Shown piece by piece: positions 37,455 through 51,460 of a stretch of DNA of 64,000 nucleotides (positions are counted from its first letter, which is position 1; each line of letters starts with the position of its first letter). The notes under the pieces are model-generated. The model saw nothing but the letters and a program-made list of their open reading frames with translations, made no database searches and was not told the DNA's origin. This stretch comes from Sepioteuthis lessoniana (lineage: Eukaryota > Mollusca > Cephalopoda > Myopsida > Loliginidae): assembly GCA_963585895.1 (NCBI GenBank), contig OY757921.1, forward strand, positions 54,219,590 to 54,283,589. The letters are read 5' to 3'. Position numbers and translations under genes: made by a program.

Positions 37455-40400
37455 TAATTGATTTGAGTTCAAAGTTTTTCGTCGTCTAGACTGACTGTCT
37501 TACTCGGTCAAATAACCTAATCTGCTCTACTATTTTAGTGGAGTATACCTGATTTGAGTTCAAAGGTTTTCGTCGTCTAGACTGTCTAACTCGGTCAAAT
37601 AACCTAATCTGCTCTACTATTTTAGTGGAGTATAACTGATTTGAGTTCAAAGTTTTTCGTCGTTTAGACTGACTGTCTTACTCGGTCAAATAAGCTAATC
37701 TGCTCGACCATTTTAGTGGAGTATAACAGATTTGAGTTCAAAGTTTTTCGTCGTCTTGACTGACTGTCTTACTTGGTCAAATAACCTAATCTGCTCTAAT
37801 ATTTTAGTGGAGTATAACTGATTTGAGTTCAAAGTTTTTCGTCGTTTAGACTGACTGTCTTACTTGGTCAAATAACCTAATCTGCTCTACTATTTTAGTG
37901 GAGTATAACTGATTTGAGTTCAAAGTTTTTCGTCGTCTAGACTGACCGTCTTACTTGGTCAAAAAATCTAATCTGCTCTACTCTTTTAGTGGAGTATAAC
38001 TGATTTGAGTTCAATGTTTTTCGTCGTCTAGACTGTCTGTCTTACTCGGTCAAATAACCTAATCTGATCTACTATTTTCGTGGAGTAAAACTGATTTGAG
38101 TTCAAAGTTTTTCGTCGTCTAGACTGACTGTCTTACTCGGTCAAATAACCTAATCTACTCTATTATTATAGTGGAGTATAACTGATTTGAGTTCAAAGTT
38201 TTTCGTCGTCTAGACTGACTGTCTTTCTCGGTCAAATAAACTAATCTGCTCTACTATTTTAGTGGAGTATAACTGATTTGGGTTCAAAGTTTTTCGTTGT
38301 CTAGACTGACTGTCTTACTCGGTCAAATAACCTAATCTGCTCTACTATTTTAGTGGAGCATAATTGATTTGAGTTCAAAGTTTTTCGTCGTCTAGATTGA
38401 CTGTTTTACTCTGTCAGATAACCTAATCTGCTCTACTATTTTAGTGGAGTATAACTGATTTGAGTTCAAAGTTTTTCGTCGTCTAGACTGACTGTCTTAC
38501 TCGGTCAAATAACCGAATCTGCTCTGCTATTCTAGTGGAGTATAACTGATTTGGGTTCAAAGTTTTTCGTCGTCTAGACTGACTGTCTTACTCTCTCAGA
38601 TAAACTAATCTGATCTACTATTTTAGTGGAGTATAACTGATTTGAGTTCAAAGTTTTTTGTCGTCTAGACTGACTGTCTTACTCGGTCAAATAACCTAAT
38701 CTGCTCTACTATTTTAGTGGAGTATAACTGATTTGAGTTCAAAGTCTTTCGTCGTCTAGACTAACTGTCTTACTTGGTCAAATAACCTAATCCTCTCTAC
38801 TATTTTAGTGGAGTATAACTGATTTGAGTTCAAAGTTTTTCGTCGTCTAGACTGACTGTCTTACTCGGTCAAATAACCTAATCTGCTCTACTATTTTAGT
38901 GGAGTATAACTGATTTGAGTTCAAAGTTTTTCGTCGTCTAGACTGACTGTCTTACTCGGTCAAATAACCTAATCTGCTTTACTATTTTAGTGGAGTATAA
39001 CTGATTTGAGTTCAAAGTTTTTCGTCGTCTACACTGACTGTCTTACTCGGTCAAATAACCTAATCTGCTCTAATATTTTAGTGGAGTATAACTGATTTGA
39101 GTTCACAGTTTTTCGTCGTCTAGACTGACTGTCTTACTCGGTCAAATAACCTAATCTGCTCTAATATTTTAGTGGAGTAAAACTGATTTGAGTTCAAAGT
39201 TTTTCGTCGTCTAGACTGACTGTCTTACTCCGTCAAATAACCTAATCTGCTCTACTATTTTAGTGGAGTATAACTGATTTGAGTTCAAAGTTTTTCGTCG
39301 TCTAGACTGACTGTCTTACTCGGTCAAATAACTTAATCTGCTCTACTATTTTAGTGGAGTATAACTGATTTGAGTTCAAAGTTTTTCGTCGTCTAGACTG
39401 ACTGTCTTACTCGGTCAAATAACCTAATCTGCTCTACTATTTTAGTGGAGTATAACTGATTTGAGTTCAAAGTTTTTCGTCGTCTAGACTGACTGTCTTA
39501 CTCGGTCAAATAACCTAATCTGCTCTACTATTTTAGTGGAGTATAACTGATTTGAGTTCAAAGTTTTTCGTCGTCTAGACTGACTGTCTTACTCGGTCAA
39601 ATAACCTAATCTGCTCTACTATTTTAGTGGAGTAAAACTGATTTGAGTTCAAAGTTTTTCGTCGTCTAGACTGACTGTCATACTCGGTCAAATAACCTAA
39701 TCTGATCTACTATTTTAGTGGAGTATAACTGATTTGGGTTCAAAGTTTTTCGTCGTCTAGACTGACTGTCTTACTCGGTAAAATAACCTAATCTGATCTA
39801 CTATTTTAGTGGAGTATAACTGATTTGAGTTCAAAGTTTTTCGTCGTCTAGACTGACTGTCTTACTCGGTCAAATAACCTAATCTGCTCTACTATTTTAG
39901 TGGAGTATAACTGATTTGAGTTCAAAGTTTTTCGTCGTCTAGACTGACTGTCATACTCGGTCAAATAACCTAATTTGCTCTACTATTTTAGTGGAGTATA
40001 ACTGATTTGAGTTCAAAGTTTTTCGTCGTCTAGACTGACTGTCATACTCGGTCAAATAACCTAATCTGCTCTACTATTTTAGTGGAGTATAACTGATTTG
40101 AGTTCAAAGTTTTTCGTCGTCTAGACTGACTGTCTTACTCGGTCAAATAACCGAATCTGCTCTGCTATTCTAGTGGAGTATAACTGATTTGGGTTCAAAG
40201 TTTTCGTTGTCTAGACTGACTGTCTTACTCGGTCAAATAACCTAATCTGCTCTAATATTTTAGTGGAGTATAACTGATTTGAGTTCAAAGTTTTTCGTCG
40301 TCTAGACTGACTGTCTTACTGGGTCAAATAACCTAATCTGCTCTAATATTTTAGTGGAGTAAAACTGATTTGAGTTCAAAGTTTTTCGTCGTCTAGACTG

Positions 40401-43400
40401 ACTGTCTTACTCCGTCAAATAGCCTAATCTGCTCTACTATTTTAGTGGAGTATAACTGATTTGAGTTCAAAGTTTTTCGTCGTCTAGACTGACTGTCTTA
40501 CTCGGTCAAATAACCTAATCTGCTCTACTATTTTAGTGGAGTATAACTGATTTGAGTTCAAAGTTTTTCGTCGTCTAGACTGACTGTCTTACTCGGTCAA
40601 ATAACCTAATCTGCTCTACTATTTTAGTGGAGTATAATTGATTTGAGTTCAAAGTTGTTCGTCGTCTAGACTGACTGTCTTACTCGGTCAAATAACCTAA
40701 TCTGCTCTACTATTTTAGTGGAGTATAACTGATTTGAGTTCAAAGTTTTTCGTCGTCTAGACTGACTGTCTTACTCGGTCAAATAACCTAATCTGCTCTA
40801 CTATTTTAGTGGAGTATAACTGATTTGAGTTCAAAGTTTTTCGTCGTCTAGACTGACTGTCTTACTCGGTCAAATAACCTAATCTGCTCTACTATTTTAG
40901 TGGAGTAAAACTGATTTGAGTTCAAAGTTTTTCGTCGTCTAGACTGACTGTCTTACTCGGTCAAATAACTTAATCTGCTCTACTATTTTAGTGGAGTATA
41001 ACTGATTTGAGTTCAAAGTTTTTCGTCGTCTAGACTGACTGTCTTACTTGGTCAAATAACCTAATCTGCTCTACTATTTTAGTGGAGGATAACTGATTTG
41101 AGTTCAAAGTTTTTCGTCGTCTAGACTGACTGTCTTACTCGGTCAAATAAACTAATCTGCTTTACTATTTTAGTGGAGTATAACTGATTTGAGTTCAAAG
41201 TTTTTCGTCGTCTAGACTGACTGTCTTACTCGGTCAAATAACCTAATCTGCTCTTCTATTCTAGCTGAGTATAACTGATTCAGTTCAACGTTTTTCGTTG
41301 TCTAGACTGACTGTGTTACTCGGTCAAATAACCTAATCTGCTCTACTATTTTAGTGGAGTATAACTGATTTGAGTTCAAAGTTTTTCGTTGTCTAGACTG
41401 ACTGTCTTACTCGGTCAAATAACCTAATCTGCTCTACTATTTTAGTGGAGTATAACTGATTTGAGTTCAACGTTTTTCGTTGTCTAGACTGACTGTCTTA
41501 CTCGGTCAAATAACCTAATCTGCTCTACTATTTTAGTGGAGTATAACTGATTTGAGTTCAAAGTTTTTCGTCGTCTAGACTGACTGTCTTACTCGGTCAA
41601 ATAACCTAATCTGCTCTAATATTTTAGTGGAGTAAAACTGATTTGAGTTCAAAGTTTTTCGTCGTCTAGACTGACTGTCTTACTCTGTCAAATAACCTAA
41701 TCTGCTCTACTATTTTAGTGGAGTATAACTGATTTGAGTTCAAAGTTTTTCGTCGTCTAGACTGACTGTCTTACTCGGTCAAATAACCTAATCTGCTCTA
41801 CTATTTTAGTGGAGTATAACTGATTTGAGTTCAAAGTTTTTCGTCGTCTAGACTGACTGTCTTACTCTGTCAGATAACCTAATCTGCTCTACTATTTTAG
41901 TGGAGTATAACTGATTTGAGTTCAAAGATTTTCGTTGTCTAGACTGACTGTCCTACTCGGTCAAATAACCTAATCTGCTCTACTATTTTAGTGGAGTATA
42001 ATTGATTTGAGTTCAAAGTTTTTCGTCGTCTAGACTGACTGTCTTACTCGGTCAAATAACCTAATCTGCTCTACTATTTTAGTGGAGTATAATTGATTTG
42101 AGTTCAAAGTTTTTCGTCGTCTAGACTGACTGTCTTACTCTGTCAAATAACCTAATCTGCTCTACTATTTTAGTGGAGTATAACTGATTTGAGTTCAAAG
42201 TTTTTCGTCGTCTAGACTGACTGTCTTACTCGGTCAAATAACCTAATCTGCTCTACTATTTTAGTGGGGTATAACTGATTTGAGATCAAAGTTTTTCGTC
42301 GTCTAGACTGACTGTCTTACTCGGTCAAATAACCTAATCTGCTCTACTATTTTAGTGGAATATAACTGATTTGAGTTCAAAGTTTTTCGTCGTCTAGACT
42401 GACTGTCTTACTCGGTCAAATAACCTAATCTGCTCTACTATTTTAGTGGAGTATAACTGATTTGAGTTCAAAGATTTTCGTTGTCTAGACTGACTGTCTT
42501 ACTCGGTCAAATAACCTAATCTGCTCTACTATTTTAGTGGAGTATAACTGATTTGAGTTCAAAGTTTTTCGTCGTCTAGACTTACTGTCATAATCGGTCA
42601 AATAACCTAATCTGATCTACTATTTTAGTGGAGTATAACTGATTTGTGTTCAAAGTTTTTCGTCGTCTAGACTGACTGTCTTACTCGGTCAAATAACCTA
42701 ATCTGCTCTACTATTTTAGTGGAGTATAATTGATTTGAGTTCAAAGTTTTTCGTCGTCTAGACTGACTGTCTTACTCGGTCAAATAACCTAATCTGCTCT
42801 ACTATTTTAGTGGAGTATAACTGATTTAAGTTCAAAGATTTTCGTTGTCTAGACTGACTGTCTTACTCGGTCAAATAACCTAATCTGCTCTACTATTTTA
42901 GTGGAGTATAACTGATTTGAGTTCAAAGTTTTTCGTCGTCTAGACTGACTGTCATACTCGGTCAAATAACCTAATCTGATCTACTATTTTAGTGGAGTAT
43001 AACTGATTTGGGTTCAAAGTTTTTCGTCGTCTAGACTGACTGTCTTACTCGGTCAAATAACCTAATCTGCTCTACTATTTTAGTGGAGTATAATTGATTT
43101 GAGTTCAAAGTTTTTCGTCGTCTAGACTGACTGTCTTACTCGGTCAAATAACCTAATCTGCTCTACTATTTTAGTGGAGTATAACTGATTTGAGTTCAAA
43201 GATTTTCGTTGTCTAGACTGACTGTCTTACTCGGTCAAATAACCTAATCTGCTCTACTATTTTAGTGGAGTATAACTGATTTGAGTTCAAAGTTTTTCGT
43301 CGTCTAGACTGACTGTCATACTCGGTCAAATAACCTAATCTGATCTACTATTTTAGTGGAGTATAACTGATTTGGGTTCAAAGTTTTTCGTCGTCTAGAC

Positions 43401-46400
43401 TAACTGTCTTACTTGGTCAAATAACCTAATCTGCTCTACTATTTTAGTGGAGTATAACTGATTTGAGTTCAAAGTTTTTTGTCGTCTAGACTGACTGTCT
43501 TACTCGGTCAAATAACCAAATCTGTTCTGCTATTCTAGTGGAGTATAACTGATTTGAGTTCAAAGTTTTTCGTTGTCTAGACTGACTGTCTTACTCGGTC
43601 AAATAACCTAATCTGCTCTACTATTTTAGTGGAGTATAACTGATCTGAGTTCAAAGATTTTCGTTGTCTAGACTGACTGTCTTACTCGGTCAAATAACCT
43701 AATCTGCTCTACTATTTTAGTGGAGTATAACTGATTTGAGTTCAAAGTTTTTCGTCGTCTAGACTGACTGTCATACTCGGTCAAATAACCTAATCTGATC
43801 TACTATTTTAGTGGAGTATAACTGAATTGGGTTCAAAGTTTTTCGTCGTCTAGACTGACTGTCTTACTCGGTCAAATAACCTAATCTGATCTACTATTTT
43901 AGTGGAGTATAACTGATTTGAGTTCAAAGTTTTTCGTCGTCTAGACTGACTGTCTTACTCGGTCAAATAACCTAATCTGCTCTACTATTTTAGTGGAGTA
44001 TAACTGATTTGAGTTCAAAGTTTTTTGTCGTCTAGACTGACTGTCTTACTCGGTCAAATAACCAAATCTGTTCTGCTATTCTAGTGGAGTATAACTGATT
44101 TGAGTTCAAAGTTTTTCGTTGTCTAGACTGACTGTCTTACTCGGTCAAATAACCTAATCTGCTCTACTATTTTAGTGGAGTATAACTGATTTGAGTTCAA
44201 AGTTTTTCGTTGTCTACACTGACTGTCTTACTCGGTCAAATAACCTAATCTGCTCTACTATTTTAGTGGAGTATAACTGATTTGAGTTAAAATTTTTCGT
44301 CGTCTAGACTGACTGTCTTACTCGGTCATATTACCTAATCTGCTCTAATATTTTAGTGGAGTAAAACTGATTTGAGTTCAAAGTTTTTCGTCGTCTCGAC
44401 TGACTGTCTTACTTGGTCAAATAACCTAATATGCTCTACTATTTTAGTAGAGTATAACTGATTTGAGTTCAAAGTTTTTCGTCGTCTAGACTGACTGTCT
44501 TACTCGGTCAAATAACCTAATCTGCTCTACTATTTTAGTGGAGTATAACTGATTTGAGTTCAAAGTTTTTCGTCGTCTAGACTGACTGTCATACTCGGTC
44601 AAATAACCTAATCTGCTCTACTATTTTAGTGGAGTATAACTGATTTGTGTTCAAAGTTTTTCGTCGTCTAGACTGACTGTCATACTCGGTCAAATAACCT
44701 AATCTGATCTACTATTTTAGTGGAGTATAACTGATTTGGGTTCAAAGTTTTTCGTCGTCTAGACTGACTGTCTTACTCTGTCAGATAACCTAATCTGCTC
44801 TAATATTTTAGTGGAGTATAACTGATTTGAGTTCAAAGTTTTTCGTCGTCTAGACTGACTGTCTTACCCGGTCAAATAACATAATCTGATCTACTATTTT
44901 ACTGGAGTATAACTGATTTGAGTTCAAAGTTTTTCGTCGTCTAGACTGACTGTCTTACTCTGTCAGATAACCTAATCTGCTCTAATATTTTAGTGGAGTA
45001 TAACTGATTTGAGTTCAAAGTTTTTCGTCGTCTAGACTGACTGTCTTACTCGGTCAAATAACATAATCTGATCTACTATTTTAGTGGAGTATAACTGATT
45101 TGAGTTCAAAGTTTTTCGTCGTCTAGACTGACTGTCTTACTCTGTCAGATAACCTAATCTGCTCTAATATTTTAGTGGAGTATAACTGATTTGAGTTCAA
45201 AGTTTTTCGTCGTCTAGACTGACTGTCTTACTCGGTCAAATAACATAATCTGATCTACTATTTTAGTGGAGTATAACTGATTTGAGTTCAAAGTTTTTCG
45301 TCGTCTAGACTGACTGTCTTACTCGGTCAAATAACATAATCTGCTCTACTATTTTAGTGGAGTATAACTGATTTGAGTTCAGTGTTTTTCGTCGTCTAGA
45401 CTGACTGTCTTACTCGGTCAAATAACATAATCTGATCTACTATTTTAGTGGAGTATAACTGATTTGAGTTCAAAGTTTTTCGTCGTCTAGACTGACTGTC
45501 TTACTCTGTCAGATAACCTAATCTGCTCTGCTATTCTTGTGGAGTATAACTGATTTGAGTTCAAAGTTTTTCGTCGTCTAGACTGACTGACATACTCGGT
45601 CAAATAACCTAATTTGCTCTACTATTTTAGTGGAGTATAACTGATTTGAGTTCAAAGTTTTTCGTCGTCTAGACTGACTGTCATACTCGGTCAAATAACC
45701 TAATCTGCTCTACTATTTTAGTGGAGTATAACTGATTTGAGTTCAAAGTTTTTCGTCGTCTAGACTGACTGTCATACTCGGTCAAATAACCTAATCTGAT
45801 CTACTATTTTAGTGGAGTATAACTGATTTGGGTTCAAAGTTTTTCGTCGTCTAGACTGACTGTCTTACTCTGTCAGATAACCTAATCTGCTCTAATATTT
45901 TAGTGGAGTATAACTGATTTGAGTTCAAAGTTTTTCGTCGTCTAGACTGACTGTCTTACCCGGTCAAATAACATAATCTGATCTACTATTTTACTGGAGT
46001 ATAACTGATTTGAGTTCAAAGTTTTTCGTCGTCTAGACTGACTGTCTTACTCTGTCAGATAACCTAATCTGCTCTACTATTTTAGTGGAATATAACTGAT
46101 TTGAGTTCAAAGTTTTTCGTCGTCTAGACTGACTGTCTTACTCGGTCAAATAACATAATCTGATCTACTATTTTAGTGGAGTATACCTGATTTGAGTTCA
46201 AAGTTTTTCGTCGTCTAGACTGACTGTCTTACTCTGTCAGATAACCTAATCTGCTCTAATATTTTAGTGGAGTATAACTGATTTGAGTTCAAAGTTTTTC
46301 GTCGTCTAGACTGACTGTCTTACTCGGTCAAATAACATAATCTGATCTACTATTTTAGTGGAGTATAACTGATTTGAGTTCAAAGTTTTTCGTCGTCTAG

Positions 46401-47285
46401 ACTGACTGTCTTACTCGGTCAAATAACATAATCTGCTCTACTATTTTAGTGGAGTATAACTGATTTGAGTTCAAAGTTTTTCGTCGTCTAGACTGACTGT
46501 CTTACTCGGTCAAATAACATAATCTGATCTACTATTTTAGTGGAGTATAACTGATTTGAGTTCAAAGTTTTTCGTCGTCTAGACTGACTGTCTTACTCTG
46601 TCAGATAACCTAATCTGCTCTGCTATTCTTGTGGAGTATAACTGATTTGAGTTCAAAGTTTTTCGTCGTCTAGACTGACTGTCTTACTCGGTCAAATAAC
46701 CTAATCTGCTCAACTATTTTAGTGGAGTATAACTGATTTGAGTTCAAAGTTTTTCGTCGTCTAGACTGACTGTCTTACTCGGTCAAACAACCTAATCTGC
46801 TTTACTATTTTAGTGGAGTATAATTGATTTGAGTTCAAAGTTTTTCGTCGTCTAGACTGACTGTCTTTTCGGTCAAATAACCTAATCTGCTCTACTATTT
46901 TAGTGGAGTATAACTGATTTGAGTTCAAAGTTTTTCGTCGTCTAGACTGACTGTCTTACTCGGTCAAATAACCTAATCTGCTCTACTATTTTAGTGGAGT
47001 ATAATTGATTTGAGTTCAAAGTTTTTCGTCGTCTAGACTGACTGTCTTACTCGGTCAAATAACCTAATCTGCTCTACTATTTTAGTGGAGTATAACTGAT
47101 TTGAGTTCAAAGTTTTTCGTCGTCTAGACTGACTGTCTTACTCGGTCAAATAACCTAATCTGCCCTACTATTTTAGTGCAGTATAACTGATTTGAGTTCA
47201 AAGTTTTTCGTCGTCTAGACTGACTGTCTTACTCGGTCAAATAACCTAATCTGCTCTAGTATTTTAGTGGAGTAAAACTGATTTG

Positions 47286-47547
47286 TCCCGGTTGGCCCAG
47301 CGGTTAGAGTGTTCGCCAATGGCCCGGGAGACCTGGGTTCAATCCCAGGTCGAGTCATACCAAAGACTTTAAAAATGGTACTTGATACCACCTTGCTTAA
47401 CACTCAGCATTATAAGGTACGGTTCAAGGGTAAAGTGGAGCAATCCTGGGAATGGAGTAGTGCCCTCCCCTACACCTAGGTGTAGTAGCTATCGAAAAGG
47501 AAGCCTTCGGGTCACCCTTGACTATGGTCGCGAACTTTACTTTACTT
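47286..47547 (+). mobile_element. tRNA-derived SINE, copy 3 (type R)
   Basis: Same flanking duplication and the same left neighbour as copies 1 and 2. It differs by a base near the tail (TCGCGAAC instead of TCGCTAAC). It opens the first SINE-SINE-RT module of superblock 2. Confidence 0.92.
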
Positions 47548-48288
47548 AAAACTGATTTGAGTTCAAAGTTTTTCGTCGTCTCGACTGACTGTCTTACTTG
47601 GTCAAAGAACCTAATCTGCTCTACTATTTTAGTGGAGTATAACTGATTTGAGTTCAAAGATTTTCGTCGTCTAAACCTACTGTCTTACTGGGTCAAATAA
47701 CCTAATCTGCTCTACTATTTTAGTGGAGTATAACTGATTTGAGTTCAAAGTTTTTCGTCGTCTAGACTGACTGTCTTACTCGGTCAAATAACCTAATCTG
47801 CTCTACTATTTTAGTGGAGTATAACTGATTTGAGTTCAAAGTTTTTCGTCGTCTAGACTGACTGTCTTACTCGGTCAAATAACCTAATCTGCTCTACTAT
47901 GTTAGTGGAGTATAACTGATTTGAGTTCAAAGTTTTTCATTCATCTAGACTGACTGTCTTACTCGGTCATATTACCTAATCTGCTCTAATATTTTAGTGG
48001 AGTAAAACTGATTTGAGTTCAAAATTTTTCGTCGTCTCGACTGACAGTCTTACTTGGTCAAATAACCTAATCTGCTCTACTATTTTAGTGGAGTATAACT
48101 GATTTGAGTTCAAAGTTTTTCGTCGTCTAGACTGACTGACGTACTCGGTCAAATAACCTAATCTGCTCTACTATTTTAGTGGAGTATAACTGATTTGAGT
48201 TCTAAGTTTTTCGTCGTCTAGACTGACTGTCTTACTCGGTCAAATAACCTAATCTGCTCTAATATTTTAGTGGAGTAAAACTGATTTG

Positions 48289-48550
48289 TCCCGGTTGGCC
48301 CAGCGGTTAGAGTGTTCGCCAATGGCCCGGGAGACCTGGGTTCAATCCCAGGTTGAGTCATACCAAAGACTTTAAAAATGGTACTTGATACCACCTTGCT
48401 TAACACTCAGCATTATAAGGTACGGTTCAAGGGTAAAGTGGAGCAATCCTGGGAATGGAGTAGTGCCCTCCCCTACACCTTGGTGTAGTAGCTATCGAAA
48501 AGGGAGCCTTCGGGTCACCCTTGACTATGGTCGCTAACTTTACTTTACTT
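48289..48550 (+). mobile_element. tRNA-derived SINE, copy 4 (type Q)
   Basis: A subtype with CAGGTTGAGTC (CAGGTCGAGTC in type R), CCTTGGTGTAG (CCTAGGTGTAG) and AAGGGAGCC. It sits 1003 bp after copy 3 and keeps the same target-site duplication. Its left-hand units differ from type R flanks (a GACTGACGTACTC unit and a TTCTAAG unit), so type Q is a diverged lineage of the same insertion. Confidence 0.92.
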
Positions 48551-49458
48551 AAAACTGATTTGAGTTCAAAGTTTTTCGTCGTCTCGACTGACTGTCTTAC
48601 TTGGTCAAAGAACCTAATCTGCTCTACTATTTTAGTGGAGTATAACTGATTTGAGTTCAAAGTTTTTCGTCGTCTAGACTGACTGTCTTACTCGGTCAAA
48701 TAACCTAATCTGCTCTACTATTTTAGTGGAGTATAACTGATTTGAGTTCAAAGTTTTTCGTCGTCTAGACTGACTGTCTTACTCGGTCAAAAAACCTAAT
48801 CTGCTTTACTATTTTAGTGGAGTATAATTGATTTGAGTTCAAAGTTTTTCGTCGTCTAGACTGACTGTCTTACTCAGTCAAATAACCTAATCTGCTCTAC
48901 TATTTTAGTGGAGTATAACTGATTTGAGTTCAAAGTTTTTCGTCGTCTAGACACCTGTCTTACTCAGTCAAACAACCTAATCTGCTCTACTATTTTAGTG
49001 GATTATAATTGATTTGAGTTCAAAGTTTTTCGTCGTCTAGACTGACTGTCTTACTCGGTCAAATAACCTAATCTGCTCTACTATTTTAGTGGAGTAAAAC
49101 TGATTTGAGTTCAAAGTTTTTCGTCGTCTAGACTGACTGTCTTACTTGGTCAAATAACCTAATCTGCTCTACTATTTTAGTGGAGTATAACTGATTTGAG
49201 TTCAAAGTTTTTCGTCGTCTAGACTGACTGTCTTACTCGGTCAAATAACCTAATCTGCTCTACTATTTTAGTGGAGTATAACTGATTTGAGTTCAAAGGT
49301 TTTCGTCGTCTAGACTGACTGTCTTACTCGGTCAAATAACCTAATCTGCTCTACAATTTTAGTGGAGTATAACTGATTTGAGTTCAAAGTTTTTCGTCGT
49401 CTAGACTGACTGACTTACTCGGTCAAATAACCTAATCTGCTCTACTATTTTAGTGGAG

Positions 49459-50551
49459 GATATTTGTCGACTTTACCAAGGCTTTCGACTCCATTCACAG
49501 AGGAAAGATGGAACAAATCCTACTAGCGTATGGCATACCTAATGAAACCGTAGCGGCAATAACGATTCTCTATAGAAACACTAAAGTAAAAGTACGATCA
49601 CCAGATGGAGACACAGAATACTTCGACATTGTAGCAGGAGTACTACAAGGGGACACGCTGGCTCCGTATCTCTTTATCATTTGTCTAGACTACGTACTTA
49701 GAACATCGATTGACAAAATCAAAGAGAATGGCTTCGAACTGACGAAGAAAAGAAGCAGAAGATACCCCGCAACAACAATTACCGACGCCGACTACGCCAA
49801 TGACATAGCAATACTGGCAAATACACCTGACCAAGCCGAAACACTTCTGCATAGTTTGCAACGAGCAGCAGCAAGCATAGGCCTCCATGTTAATGCACAC
49901 AAAACGGAATATATGTGCTATAACCAAACGGGGGACAGCTCCACTCTAAAAGGAACCCCTCTTAAACTAGTAGACAAATTCACGTACCGAGGAAGCAGCG
50001 TCGAATCAACCGAAAAGGACATCGAAACGAGGTTAACGAAAGCATGGACAGCTATCAATAGGCTATCGACTATATGGAAATCAGACCTAACCGATAAAAT
50101 GAAACGCAGTTTCTTCCAGGCATCGGTCACATCGATACTGCTATATGGATGCACTACGTGGACGCGAACAAAACGGCTGGAGAAGAAACTAGATGGCAAT
50201 TACACAAGAATGCTGCGTGCAATCCTGAACAAGTCCTGGCAGCAACACCCCACAAGACACCAACTGTACGGCCACCTGCCCCCTATCACGAAAACTATTC
50301 AAGTTAGGCGAACCAGACATGCAGGACATTGCTGGAGAAGCAGAGATGAACTCATAAGAGATGTACTCTTATGGATCCCCACACATGGCCGCGCAAAAGC
50401 AGGACGACCAGCACGAACGTACATTCAGCAGCTATGTGAGGATACAGGTTGTTGTCCTGAAGACCTGCCTAGGGCGATGAACGATAGGGAGGAGTGGCGA
50501 GAGAGGGTCAGGGATATCCGTACTGCCAGCACGATATGATGATGATGATGA
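49459..50551 (+). mobile_element. 5'-truncated non-LTR reverse transcriptase fragment, copy A2
   Basis: The frame (49508-50539) encodes the same 343 residues as A1, including Asn at motif C residue 98 and Arg at residue 161. It belongs to a module in which SINE type R and type Q precede the RT (Q start to RT ATG is 1219 bp). No B copy follows it; the right neighbour is ordinary satellite with the CTGTCTTTTCGGTC unit also seen near 30868, 33411 and 46865. Confidence 0.9.
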
Positions 50552-51198
50552 TAATTGATTTGAGTTCAAAGTTTTTCGTCGTCTAGACTGACTGTCTTAC
50601 TCGGTCAAATAACCTAATCTGCTCTACTATTTTAGTGGAGTATAACTGATTTGAGTTCAAAGTTTTTCGTCGTCTAGACTGACTGTCTTACTCGGTCAAA
50701 CAACCTAATCTGCTTTACTATTTTAGTGGAGTATAATTGATTTGAGTTCAAAGTTTTTCGTCGTCTAGACTGACTGTCTTTTCGGTCAAATAACCTAATC
50801 TGCTCTACTATTTTAGTGGAGTATAACTGATTTGAGTTCAAAGTTTTTCGTCGTCTAGACTGACTGTCTTACTCGGTCAAATAACCTAATCTGCTCTACT
50901 ATTTTAGTGGAGTATAATTGATTTGAGTTCAAAGTTTTTCGTCGTCTAGACTGACTGTCTTACTCGGTCAAATAACCTAATCTGCTCTACTATTTTAGTG
51001 GAGTATAACTGATTTGAGTTCAAAGTTTTTCGTCGTCTAGACTGACTGTCTTACTCGGTCAAATAACCTAATCTGCCCTACTATTTTAGTGCAGTATAAC
51101 TGATTTGAGTTCAAAGTTTTTCGTCGTCTAGACTGACTGTCTTACTCGGTCAAATAACCTAATCTGCTCTAGTATTTTAGTGGAGTAAAACTGATTTT

Positions 51199-51460
51199 TC
51201 CCGGTTGGCCCAGCGGTTAGAGTGTTCGCCAATGGCCCGGGAGACCTGGGTTCAATCCCAGGTCGAGTCATACCAAAGACTTTAAAAATGGTACTTGATA
51301 CCACCTTGCTTAACACTCAGCATTATAAGGTACGGTTCAAGGGTAAAGTGGAGCAATCCTGGGAATGGAGTAGTGCCCTCCCCTACACCTAGGTGTAGTA
51401 GCTATCGAAAAGGAAGCCTTCGGGTCACCCTTGACTATGGTCGCTAACTTTACTTTACTT
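51199..51460 (+). mobile_element. tRNA-derived SINE, copy 5 (type R)
   Basis: Type R with the GCCCTACTA...AGTGCAG neighbour again. A point change alters the last base of the left duplication (ATTTT instead of ATTTG). It starts the second SINE-SINE-RT module of superblock 2. Confidence 0.92.

Larger units (their letters stand above)
18200..39000 (+). repeat. Superblock 1 of the satellite array
   Basis: Rare unit variants define this block in the following order: a shortened unit with AGTTTTCGTTG (21291), AGCTGAG (22355), GGGGTATAAC with GAGATCAAA (23171), CTTACCCGG (about 27595), SINE (31107 and 33650), RT fragments (34911 and 36362), and a TCCTCTCTAC unit (38791). The same order recurs in the second block. 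Boundaries are approximate because both blocks consist of the same satellite. Confidence 0.75.
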
